From positions 1 through 7,845 of the forward strand of contig JAITNU010000051.1 in assembly GCA_031290325.1 (NCBI GenBank): 7,845 bases of DNA, given 5' to 3'. The stretch comes from Treponema sp. (GTDB taxonomy: Bacteria; Spirochaetota; Spirochaetia; Treponematales; Breznakiellaceae). Position 1 is the stretch's first letter. Each line of letters opens with the position of its first letter. Shown in pieces: positions 1-6,521 of the stretch. A program made the position numbers and the translations under genes. Below the pieces are notes generated by a model that saw only the letters and a list, made by a program, of their open reading frames with translations, searched no databases and had not been told where the DNA came from.

Positions 1-1116
1 GGGCAGCAGCCCCTCGGGAACGACTCCTGCCATATCCACGGTATAGCCGAGCGTTCCCGCAGGCTCCTGCTCAAGGGACGCGGCCCCGGAGATACTGATG
101 CCCAGCCAGGGCGTATACGTTTTCAAAGCCCCGGACAGGGAAAGGATGTCCCGGATGGCGAAATGGTCACAGAGGAAGTCCAGGGAGAGCCGGCCGGAAT
201 CAAGCTGGTATGCTGCGGAAAAGTCAAAGGGTGCCCGGTCATTTACTTTTTTCAGGGTAAGGTCCTTATCCCCCAGGGCAAGGTTCAAATTAAGGGGCTG
301 GAAGCGGAATAGATCCCCGGCCAGGGATACAATGTTCACCTGGGCATTACCGCTCTGTAAATCCGTGGTACAGGAACCGGAGATACGGAGCGAGGTCTGG
401 GCCTTCAGGGATTCCCTCAATATATCCTGTATAAGCCCTCCGGTTCCCGTTGCTCCGGCTAATCCGTCTATTGAAACGCCGCCGTTCAAGGCGCCCTGAA
501 ACCGGAGCCGTCCTGTTTGGGTGGAGGCGCCGAAGGTAAGGCCATCAATCCTAAAGTGGCTCGTGTCCATGGTGATGCTACATTCCCCGTTTTTCACCCT
601 GAAACTGAGGCCCCTTGGCAAAAAATCGAGGGAAGGGGAACCGGAAGCGGTCCCCTGCTTAAAAACAAGGTTGATTAAATCGGCATCCCGATTCACGTCC
701 AGGGTGAGCACAGGCCGGTCTATCTGTACCGAATGGAGGGATTCAATCACCTTATCAGGGGTCTTGCGGATCAGATTGCTGATAATCGCCGGCAGGGAAT
801 AGGATACCCGGAATCGTGCGATCCTCAGAACCGGGGATCCGTCCGCTCCGTACACCTGGATATCCCGGATATCCAAGGTACCCAGGACCGAAGGCCCCAG
901 GGAACCATAGACGATTTCCCGGCCCAAAAGCTCCTCAGCCTGGCTTATCAAGGCATCCCGCAGGTTCGCCATACGGAGCCACAACGCGTCCCGCACAGGC
1001 CGTAACAGCAAGGCGGTTCCGATGACCAGTGCCACAAAGATGAGAATTTCCATGCTTAGACGAACCCCCGGATTATCGTTCCGGGAAGGAACCGCTTCAT
1101 TGGTTGTGGAACTCAC
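1..1116 (-). CDS. TamB/AsmA-like inner-membrane-anchored envelope protein, N-terminal part (runs off the left edge)
   Basis: The reading frame is open from a GTG at 1116 to the window edge, giving 372 codons with no stop, so only the N-terminal part is present. Residues 1-21 form a polar, probably cytoplasmic tail. Residues about 22-38 (MEILIFVALVIGTALLL) form one membrane anchor. The periplasmic part then begins with a helix ending LLGREIVYGSLGPSVLG and the segment LDIRDIQVYGADG, followed by long runs of alternating hydrophobic and polar beta strands. This layout is typical of TamB/AsmA-type proteins, which are proposed to bridge inner and outer membranes in outer-membrane assembly or lipid transport. 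The start was chosen for the AAGGA motif nine bases upstream. ATG at 1053 would keep the anchor but has no clear ribosome site. It is transcribed away from tmk. Assignment rests on fold-like pattern, not a catalytic motif, and an AsmA-family protein other than TamB is possible. Confidence 0.82.
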   Translation of the reverse strand, partial: MSSTTNEAVPSRNDNPGVRLSMEILIFVALVIGTALLLRPVRDALWLRMANLRDALISQAEELLGREIVYGSLGPSVLGTLDIRDIQVYGADGSPVLRIARFRVSYSLPAIISNLIRKTPDKVIESLHSVQIDRPVLTLDVNRDADLINLVFKQGTASGSPSLDFLPRGLSFRVKNGECSITMDTSHFRIDGLTFGASTQTGRLRFQGALNGGVSIDGLAGATGTGGLIQDILRESLKAQTSLRISGSCTTDLQSGNAQVNIVSLAGDLFRFQPLNLNLALGDKDLTLKKVNDRAPFDFSAAYQLDSGRLSLDFLCDHFAIRDILSLSGALKTYTPWLGISISGAASLEQEPAGTLGYTVDMAGVVPEGLLP

Positions 1117-1125
1117 CGGCTCACA

Positions 1126-1130
1126 TCCTT
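1126..1130 (-). promoter_or_regulatory. Ribosome binding site deciding the GTG start of the TamB-like gene
   Basis: On the minus strand AAGGA lies nine bases before GTG at 1116. The in-frame stop TAG at 1138-1140 closes the frame just upstream, so the start must lie below it. The internal ATG at 1053 is preceded by GTCTAAGC, which is a poor ribosome site. This favours the GTG. Confidence 0.55.
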
Positions 1131-1159
1131 GCTCTCGCTAACAAATCCCTGATGCCTCA

Positions 1160-1199
1160 CTCTTTTATACTATACTTTAAATATGGTAAAACCATAAGA
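1160..1199. promoter_or_regulatory. Divergent promoter region between the TamB-like gene and tmk
   Basis: The gap between the two divergent starts (1117-1203) contains a markedly AT-rich stretch in otherwise GC-rich DNA. On the plus strand two overlapping TATACT hexamers (1166-1171 and 1171-1176) resemble -10 boxes and would give a leader of about 20 bases for tmk. The best -35 candidate is weak (CTGATG near 1149). On the minus strand TATAGT and TATAAA overlap the same bases and could serve the TamB-like gene. No -35 matches well in either direction, so exact promoters are uncertain. Confidence 0.4.
1182..1196. repeat. Short inverted repeat upstream of tmk, possible operator
   Basis: TATGGT, a three-base AAA spacer, then ACCATA makes a perfect inverted repeat with 6-base arms ending seven bases before the tmk start codon. 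It lies just downstream of the candidate -10 boxes, where a regulator could block initiation. With arms this short in AT-rich DNA, chance is a real alternative. Confidence 0.3.
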
Positions 1200-1203
1200 A
1201 CCT

Positions 1204-1854
1204 ATGCATATTATACCCAATTTTATTGTTTTTGAAGGTGGGGATGGGAGTGGAACCACGACCCAGCTTGCCCTGGTGCGGAAGCGTTTTGCATCCCTCC
1301 CGCAGCCCCCCCTCGTCTATACCACCTTTGAACCCACCGATGGTCCGGTGGGCCAGTTGATCCGCTCCTGTCTCCGGGGGGACCTGATGGTAGCGCCCCC
1401 CACCCTGGCCCTGCTCTTTGCGGCGGACCGGAACGAGCATGTCCATGCCCCCGGAGGTATCCTGGAACGCTGCACCCAGGGAGAACTGGTGATCTCTGAC
1501 CGCTATGTTCTTTCATCCCTGGTGTATCAGGGGATAGCCTGTGGCGGAGACCTGCCTGAACGCTTAAACGCCCCCTTCCCCGCCCCAGAGGCGCTGTTCT
1601 TTTTTGATATAGACCCTGCCATTGCGGGCAAACGCATGGAAACACGTCCGGTTAAGGATATCTACGAATACCTCGATTTTCAGATCAAGGTCAGGGAGGC
1701 CTATCATGCCCTGCTTCCCCGGTATGCGGACGCGGGGGTACAGGTGGAACGCATCGACGCGTCCATGCCCCCGGAAGCAGTGGCGGAAACGGTATGGAGG
1801 GGTTTGCAGAAGATGCCGATAATAAAGAGTAAGGAACGGAAGCATGAGAAGTGA
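1204..1854 (+). CDS. tmk: Thymidylate kinase (dTMP kinase), with Thr in place of the Walker A Lys
   Basis: This 216-residue cytoplasmic enzyme should phosphorylate dTMP to dTDP with ATP, the step shared by de novo and salvage dTTP synthesis. Its length is normal for the family. Visible motifs are the N-terminal strand FIVFEG (7-12), the phosphate loop GGDGSGTTT (12-20), FEPTDGPVGQLIR (42-54), LFAADR (71-76), the DRY motif at 99-101 followed by SSLVYQG, and an Arg-rich lid region around 143-160. The Walker A lysine expected at position 18 is Thr. ATG 1204 is the only sensible start, because a stop lies three codons upstream and the phosphate loop begins at residue 12. No good ribosome site precedes it, so initiation may be weak or nearly leaderless. 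The gene overlaps the next one by 11 bases, suggesting co-transcription. Confidence 0.93.
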   Translation: MHIIPNFIVFEGGDGSGTTTQLALVRKRFASLPQPPLVYTTFEPTDGPVGQLIRSCLRGDLMVAPPTLALLFAADRNEHVHAPGGILERCTQGELVISDRYVLSSLVYQGIACGGDLPERLNAPFPAPEALFFFDIDPAIAGKRMETRPVKDIYEYLDFQIKVREAYHALLPRYADAGVQVERIDASMPPEAVAETVWRGLQKMPIIKSKERKHEK

Positions 1855-2497
1855 GGACTTGGAAGGGAGCGGTGGAAGAAGACGGGGTATCAAAAAACTG
1901 TTCCCTGTTCTGCTTATGGTTTTCTCGATGAACATACCGGGGCTGAACGCCTATACGGTTCAATATAAGGAACAGTATTTCAGGCTGTACCATCTCCACC
2001 AGGTACAATACCCTGATGATACCATGGAAAACATCTACTGGCTGGAACAGGCAATTAAGGCGGATTTTGCCAATCCCCTCTATGCCCTCGCCAGAATCGA
2101 AGATGAAGTGCAGTGGGAAAAGTATCGCTACCTTTTCATGATGCACGTCAACCTCAAGCTCATTGAGCAGTACCTCTTCCTGGGGGGTAAATGGAACAAA
2201 CGGTACGCCTATTTCTACAATGCCCCCTGGAAAGAACAGAACCTGAAAAGCCTCGAAACCGCGGAAACCTGTTTCCGGGCCGCCCTCTCATACTGGGAGG
2301 ACGCCACTGAATGGGCCATCAAAGCCAAAAAACGGGATTTCCAGTTTATCGATCTGGAACAGGTCCGCTATTGGCAGGATGAGGCCGACCGTATCGAACG
2401 AAAGAGCCTGGATTACGAAAAGATCATCAACCGGGAACTGGATCTCTTGCAAAAGGTGCGGGAACGGTTCCAGGCCATGGATCAAAACACCTATTAG
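1844..2497 (+). CDS. Secreted, helix-rich protein of unknown function downstream of tmk
   Basis: I do not recognise the family. The 217-residue product has a basic patch RRRGIKK (12-18), a hydrophobic core LFPVLLMVFSM and a plausible signal peptidase I site after Ala36 (PGLNA), so it is probably periplasmic. There is no lipobox cysteine. The mature part is predicted mostly helical and unusually rich in Tyr, Trp and Phe, as in the segments KYRYLF (93-98) and KRYAYFYNAPW (119-129). Charged, coiled-coil-like helices follow to the C-terminus (about 160-210). The start ATG lies inside the tmk tail, with AAGGA eight bases upstream, so the two are probably co-transcribed and perhaps translationally coupled. 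Its stop interlocks with that of the convergent TPR gene. It may be a lineage-specific conserved spirochaete protein, but that needs a search. Confidence 0.8.
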   Translation: MRSEDLEGSGGRRRGIKKLFPVLLMVFSMNIPGLNAYTVQYKEQYFRLYHLHQVQYPDDTMENIYWLEQAIKADFANPLYALARIEDEVQWEKYRYLFMMHVNLKLIEQYLFLGGKWNKRYAYFYNAPWKEQNLKSLETAETCFRAALSYWEDATEWAIKAKKRDFQFIDLEQVRYWQDEADRIERKSLDYEKIINRELDLLQKVRERFQAMDQNTY

Positions 2498-3177
2498 CCT
2501 GCTTCATTGGGTTGCATCCGTACCCGCTCAAGCCCCTGGTTTGCCTCCCTATAGTTGGGATTCAGCCTGAGCGCCCGCTGATAGGCTTCGATAGCCGGAG
2601 TATAGTCACCAAGGGCCTCACGAACAGTACCCATGCGGTACCACCAGAGGGGTTGTCCCGGATCAAGGCGGACCGCGGTGGTGTAGGCGATATCCGCGTG
2701 CCTGAATTTTTCCTGAAGCCGGTATATCTCACCAATGAAGAAATAGGCTACTCCGGCCCGTTCTCCCTGGGGAAGGGAATTGGTATACCGCTGCATAAAA
2801 ATGAGGGAATTATCATAATCATAGAGATAAAAATAGGCCTCCCCCATGGTTTCAATGATACGGTAATCGGTACTGATACGGAGCGTCCGCTGCCCCCAAT
2901 TGATAACCTCCGCGTATTTCTGCTGGCGCCGCAAGGCCCAGGTGAGCACCGTGTACGTATCCATGGTAGCCCGATTCAGGGAAATTTCCTCCATACAGAT
3001 ACGGACCGCCTCAGCATAGAAGGGCGCCGCCTCTCCTATACGGTTTTTAGATTCCAAGTCCCGACCGATATGGTAATTCTGTAACGCATCAAGGGGCAGC
3101 GCAGGATTGGTTTGGGAAAAAACAACCCCTCCCAAGGATACAAGAAAGATAATGATTAACCTACGGTAGAACCTCAT
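2494..3177 (-). CDS. Exported tetratricopeptide-repeat (TPR) protein
   Basis: The 227-residue product starts with MRFYRRLIIIFLVSLGGVVFS, a signal peptide with likely cleavage near residues 21-22, so it should be periplasmic. The rest is a stack of about five TPR units at roughly 34-67, 73-105, 107-139, 142-173 and 176-209. The last two are the clearest, for example YRMGTVREALGDYTPAIEAY followed by QRALRLNPNY. TPR stacks bind partner proteins and show no catalytic motif here, so the partner is unknown. ATG 3177 is the only start after an in-frame stop at 3203-3205. Its ribosome site is weak (GGCGG, 13 bases upstream). It follows the HAD gene by 40 bases but appears to have its own promoter. 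Its 3' end overlaps the convergent secreted-protein gene. Confidence 0.88.
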   Translation of the reverse strand: MRFYRRLIIIFLVSLGGVVFSQTNPALPLDALQNYHIGRDLESKNRIGEAAPFYAEAVRICMEEISLNRATMDTYTVLTWALRRQQKYAEVINWGQRTLRISTDYRIIETMGEAYFYLYDYDNSLIFMQRYTNSLPQGERAGVAYFFIGEIYRLQEKFRHADIAYTTAVRLDPGQPLWWYRMGTVREALGDYTPAIEAYQRALRLNPNYREANQGLERVRMQPNEAG

Positions 3178-3205
3178 GGTATATAGTGTACCGCCATTTG
3201 TTTAA

Positions 3206-3234
3206 ATTGTACTAGAGTTAAAACCCGTTATCAA
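3206..3234 (-). promoter_or_regulatory. Sigma-70-type promoter for the TPR gene
   Basis: Read on the minus strand, TTGATA (3234-3229) and TACAAT (3211-3206) are separated by exactly 17 bases. Each matches the consensus at five of six positions. Transcription would start near 3199, leaving about 22 bases before the ATG at 3177. The -35 box lies in the last codons of the HAD gene. The gene can therefore be expressed apart from the upstream cluster, although read-through from the HAD gene is also possible. Confidence 0.65.
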
Positions 3235-3880
3235 TAAGGTTGAGCGCTTCCACCAGCGTATACACATCCTCTACCCCGTCAACCAGGATGCCCCCCATGC
3301 CGAGTTCCAGAGGCCGGGCCAGGTCGATATCGTAGCGGTCCCCCACTGACACAGCGGCCGCAGGAGAAACCTTGAGCAGTTCCAGGGCCTTGAGAAAGGG
3401 CGCTGCGTGGGGTTTGGAGACCCCGCAGGTATCCAGGCCGACGATCACCTGAAACAAGGCATCCACCCCCAAACAGGTGAGGGTTTTCCGGGCCACGAAC
3501 ACCGGGTTGTTGGTTACTAAACCCAGGGCGCAGGATGCGCCCAGGGTGGTGAGGGTTTCCTGGAGCCGGGGATCCGCCTTGAGGTACGCTGCCGGCTCGT
3601 AGAGTTCCTCCCGCCAGCGTATACTTTCCTCAATAGAAATCCCGAAAGCCATGAAGACATTACCCAGGCTTGTTTGCTGTCCCCCATGGGCAGCAGCCCA
3701 GTCCCTTCGGTACGCGGCAATCTCTTGCTGCATACGGTCAAAAGAGACACCCCGGAGCCGGGCCAGCCGCCGGATGGGGCTGTCAATCTGAAACTGGAAG
3801 TATTCCCGGTTGGTATAGAGGGTTGAGTCCATATCAAAGAGAAATGCCGTGATAGGTTCCGGGAGTTTATAGATGGTCAT
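3218..3880 (-). CDS. HAD-superfamily phosphatase (subfamily I)
   Basis: The predicted 220-residue cytoplasmic enzyme carries all four HAD motifs. Motif I is FDMDSTL with nucleophile Asp16 and Asp18. Motif II is LVTNN with Thr123. Motif III is Lys156 in VSKPHAAPF. Motif IV is SVGDRYDID with Asp181 and further acids at 184 and 186. A helical cap lies between motifs I and II (about 24-110), which fits a subfamily I phosphatase such as a sugar-phosphate, phosphoglycolate or nucleotide 5'-phosphatase. Substrate cannot be read from the sequence. ATG 3880 was chosen because it begins 13 bases after the kinase gene stop and places the nucleophile at the usual distance. GTG 3892 would add four residues. 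The longer open frame to 3985 would overlap the kinase gene by 92 bases and adds no family-like sequence. The short gap to the kinase suggests one transcript. Confidence 0.85.
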   Translation of the reverse strand: MTIYKLPEPITAFLFDMDSTLYTNREYFQFQIDSPIRRLARLRGVSFDRMQQEIAAYRRDWAAAHGGQQTSLGNVFMAFGISIEESIRWREELYEPAAYLKADPRLQETLTTLGASCALGLVTNNPVFVARKTLTCLGVDALFQVIVGLDTCGVSKPHAAPFLKALELLKVSPAAAVSVGDRYDIDLARPLELGMGGILVDGVEDVYTLVEALNLIDNGF

Positions 3881-3893
3881 AGGTATCCACACA

Positions 3894-5276
3894 TCATACC
3901 GGTACCCCCCAAAGCACTGCCAAGGGTTCCAGCTTTTCCTGGACTTCGCAATACCTGCGATACCGTTCCGCATAGACCGGAGCACGATCAGGATTGGGCG
4001 TATACCGTTCCTTAATGTGGATCATCCGATCCGCCGCCTCGGTGAAACTGGTAATTGACCCCAAGGCCATTGCCCCCAGCACCGCGTCCCCTGCAAGTTC
4101 ACCATCCTGGATCTCCGGAACCAGGAGGGTACAGCCTGCAATATCCGCCTTGAGCTGATTCCAGCCAGAACTTTTGCCCTGGCCCCCGGAAACACGCAGC
4201 TCCCTAATGGGGAAACCGTGGCGGCTAAAGGTGTCCAGGACCGTGCGTACCCTGAAGCCCAGGGCCTCAAGTACCACCCGGCCCAAACCCGCCTTATCGG
4301 GAAGCCCGGTAGGGAAGAGGAACAGCGGGGAAGCGCATTTCCGGTTCCCTGAACCGCCCGGATCCGGGAAAAACAGGTCCAGGCCTGGATTCCCAGTGAT
4401 AATTTCCTGTAAAAGCTCCTGATATGCCCGTTCGGTTTGTCCGGTGAGCGTCCGGTACCATTCAAAGAGCCGGCCTGAAGCCGGTATGATGCCGCTGATA
4501 TTCCAAAGCCCCTGCACCGCATGGGGAAGGACCCGCAGCTCACCGGTTTGTATGGGGGAGGTGCTGCACAGGTTGATACCCTCAGAACTGCCCGCCCGGT
4601 CGCAGACAATGCCGGGCTGTACCGCTCCGGTCCCGATGAGGGCCATGATAAAGTCGGGACCTCCGGCGATGATGGGAATCCCCGCAGGAAGGCCCCCGGG
4701 ACTAAACCGGCAGGCGGCTTCTGCGGAGACCCGGCCTATGACGCTGCCCATGGGCACAAAAGGGGGAAATTTCCTGATATCCAGTCCGGCAGCTTCACAC
4801 TGGGCTTCATCCCAGTAATAGGGTTCGTAAGCAGGAGGAAGAACCGTTACCGGCTCTGCGCCGAGCCTGAAGGAAAGCCACTCCTGGGCGGAGAAGAGCT
4901 GCCAGGTTTTTTCATAGCCTGCCGGCTCATACTTATGAAACCATGCCGCATGGGGGAGAAACAGGGAGGCCAGACCAGGAAGATTAACGACCCTGCCGTC
5001 ATACCAGTGCAGCGGGGGCAACGTCTCCCCCTTTCCCACCGGAACCAGGGTCGGGCCGTTCCCGGAAATGCAGATAGCCCCAGGCTGCACACCCCCGTCC
5101 CCTGAAAAAAGACGCCCCAGGGCCAGGGCCAGGGCCGCTTCCCACGCAGAGGCGGTCAGGACACCGGGGGTATAGGCAGGATAGGCCACCCGCACAAAGG
5201 CGTGTTCCCGGCCATCACCATCAATAAGCGCGGCTTTAAGGGAGGAGGTCCCGATATCGGCGCAGAGGATATTCAT
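3894..5276 (-). CDS. FGGY-family carbohydrate kinase (xylulokinase-like, substrate unknown)
   Basis: The 460-residue product should transfer phosphate from ATP to a sugar or polyol. Counting from the GTG one codon earlier, it shows the N-terminal phosphate motif DIGTSSLK (8-15), the sugar-side motif HWYDGR (91-96), the probable catalytic base Asp209 in IAGGPDFIMALIGTGAV, the second phosphate motif AGSSEG (229-234), the C-lobe helix GRVVLEALGFRVR (333-345), and the adenosine motif SGGQGKSSGWNQLKADIAG (364-382). The stretch usually carrying a GER-P-DP-ARG pattern before the C-lobe helix is reduced to a short loop, and the first FGGY signature is weak, so the substrate may differ from xylulose. 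The ATG at 5276 shares its A with the TGA of prs (TGATG), a coupling arrangement. GTG 5279 is the alternative start. Confidence 0.88.
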   Translation of the reverse strand: MNILCADIGTSSLKAALIDGDGREHAFVRVAYPAYTPGVLTASAWEAALALALGRLFSGDGGVQPGAICISGNGPTLVPVGKGETLPPLHWYDGRVVNLPGLASLFLPHAAWFHKYEPAGYEKTWQLFSAQEWLSFRLGAEPVTVLPPAYEPYYWDEAQCEAAGLDIRKFPPFVPMGSVIGRVSAEAACRFSPGGLPAGIPIIAGGPDFIMALIGTGAVQPGIVCDRAGSSEGINLCSTSPIQTGELRVLPHAVQGLWNISGIIPASGRLFEWYRTLTGQTERAYQELLQEIITGNPGLDLFFPDPGGSGNRKCASPLFLFPTGLPDKAGLGRVVLEALGFRVRTVLDTFSRHGFPIRELRVSGGQGKSSGWNQLKADIAGCTLLVPEIQDGELAGDAVLGAMALGSITSFTEAADRMIHIKERYTPNPDRAPVYAERYRRYCEVQEKLEPLAVLWGVPV

Positions 5277-6493
5277 CACCCTGGGGTTTCCGAGAAGAGC
5301 TTGACAATGATATCCCGGTTATCCAAGAGGGAACTGAGGGAAAGGCCCTGGTGAAGCCGGGAAATGGTCTGGGCAAAGAGTTTCGTGATATTCACACTGA
5401 TGTACCATTCACGCTGCAAGAGCGCTTCCTGATAAATGGCATTAGTGCCGATGATGCGGTAAAAAAGCCCTTCCTGGTAGGCTGCGTCAAAATACGACAC
5501 CGCCTCTCCAGAGAAGAGGGGCAGGCTGATGGCGGCTATGACCTTGCCGGCCCCCTGATCCTTGAGGGATTGCATGGCCTTGAGGAGGGTACCCCCGGTT
5601 CCCAGCATATCATCTGCCATGAAAACGGTTTTTCCCCTAACGTTCCCCAGGAGCTTAATCTCGGAAATGTTGTTTTCCAGGGCATCCTTGGAAACCCGGG
5701 AATAGTCCCGTTCCTTGTACAACAGGGCCAGGGGCTTCTTGAGGGCCGTGGCGTAGAACTTATTCCGGTCCACCGCACCGGTGTCCGGAGAAACCACCAC
5801 AAAATCATCGTTGAACACCCCGGGAATCTGCGTTAAGGTCCGGATGATCTGATAACTGGCATGGAGATTCTCCAGGCGCATATAGTTGAAGGAATTCCCG
5901 ATCTCCCGTGAATGGATATCCAGGGTAATGATGCGGTTGACCCCCAGGAACTCAAGGAGTTTCCCCACCCTGCTGGCGGTCAGCCCCTCCCGTCCCTTCT
6001 TCTTATGCTGCCGGGAGTAGGGGTAGATGGGCGCCACCAGGGTAATCTGCCCGGCACCGGCCTGTTTGACCGCATCGACGGTGACCAGCATGGTCATCAG
6101 GTGATCGTTAACGGAAAGGACCGTTTTTAAATTCCCCTCATTGAAATTCACCGGATAATGATTCTCCACATCCTGAACGATATAGAGGTCTTTACCCCGG
6201 ATCGATTCAAGGATCTCCGCCTTGATCTCCCCATTGGGGAACATGGTAAACCGGGCAGGCACCTTGAAGCGGGGGATGCGAATGGAATCCGCATGACCTG
6301 TGGCGTCATTGATGAAGTTGATTCGCTGGATCACCGCATCAGACTCCAGGGTATACCGTTTCGCCAATTCAGAAACAGTATGATCAAAATGACGGTGATA
6401 CCCTTTTTTAAGATGGACGATCACCTCATTGGCAAAGACTTCCCCACCGGGGCAGGCTAATACGGCAAGATTGGTCGGATTGGAATAATTCAT
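5276..6493 (-). CDS. prs: Ribose-phosphate pyrophosphokinase (PRPP synthase), long form
   Basis: The 405-residue cytoplasmic enzyme makes PRPP from ribose 5-phosphate and ATP, the precursor for purine, pyrimidine, NAD, histidine and tryptophan synthesis. Motifs in order are FPNGEI (85-90), NDHLMTMLVTVDA (129-141), the flexible catalytic loop YPYSRQHKKKGREGLTA (157-173), LDIHSREIGNSF (191-202), VVSPDTGAVDR (233-243) and the PRPP-binding loop ADDMLGTGGTL (293-303). It is about 90 residues longer than the usual 315-residue enzyme. Most extra length lies before the FPNGEI motif (about 30-80). A further segment of about 12 residues precedes NDHLM, and there is a C-terminal tail. The first residues, NLAVLACPGGEVFANEV, still match a normal start. 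It follows the OmpA-domain gene by 28 bases and its stop overlaps the kinase start. The ribosome site is weak. Confidence 0.93.
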   Translation of the reverse strand: MNYSNPTNLAVLACPGGEVFANEVIVHLKKGYHRHFDHTVSELAKRYTLESDAVIQRINFINDATGHADSIRIPRFKVPARFTMFPNGEIKAEILESIRGKDLYIVQDVENHYPVNFNEGNLKTVLSVNDHLMTMLVTVDAVKQAGAGQITLVAPIYPYSRQHKKKGREGLTASRVGKLLEFLGVNRIITLDIHSREIGNSFNYMRLENLHASYQIIRTLTQIPGVFNDDFVVVSPDTGAVDRNKFYATALKKPLALLYKERDYSRVSKDALENNISEIKLLGNVRGKTVFMADDMLGTGGTLLKAMQSLKDQGAGKVIAAISLPLFSGEAVSYFDAAYQEGLFYRIIGTNAIYQEALLQREWYISVNITKLFAQTISRLHQGLSLSSLLDNRDIIVKLFSETPG

Positions 6494-6521
6494 GGGTACT
6501 CAAGGAATACCACAGGCTGCA

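Noticed and set aside
816..1025. Plus-strand reading frame with collagen-like sequence (PGYPGYPRYPGPKAPG)
   Set aside because: It lies opposite the TamB-like gene, has no ribosome site, and its repeats come from reading the Gly/Asp/Ile-rich strand codons of that gene in reverse.
1691..2146. 151-codon minus-strand open frame spanning the tmk / secreted-protein junction
   Set aside because: It crosses two supported plus-strand genes and shows no coding features of its own.
2512..3084. 190-codon plus-strand open frame
   Set aside because: It is antisense to the TPR gene, with no ribosome site and no domain. The TPR pattern and signal peptide support the minus strand.
3178..3217. Terminator between the HAD and TPR genes
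   Set aside because: I saw no GC-rich hairpin followed by a T run. The region is better explained as a promoter and leader.
3881..3985. N-terminal extension of the HAD phosphatase to 3985
   Set aside because: It overlaps the coding end of the FGGY kinase gene by 92 bases and adds residues unlike the family. ATG 3880 places the catalytic Asp where expected.
4521..5105. 194-codon plus-strand and 195-codon minus-strand (4022-4609) open frames within the kinase gene
   Set aside because: Both are alternative frames of a well-supported FGGY kinase in GC-rich DNA, where long spurious frames are common.
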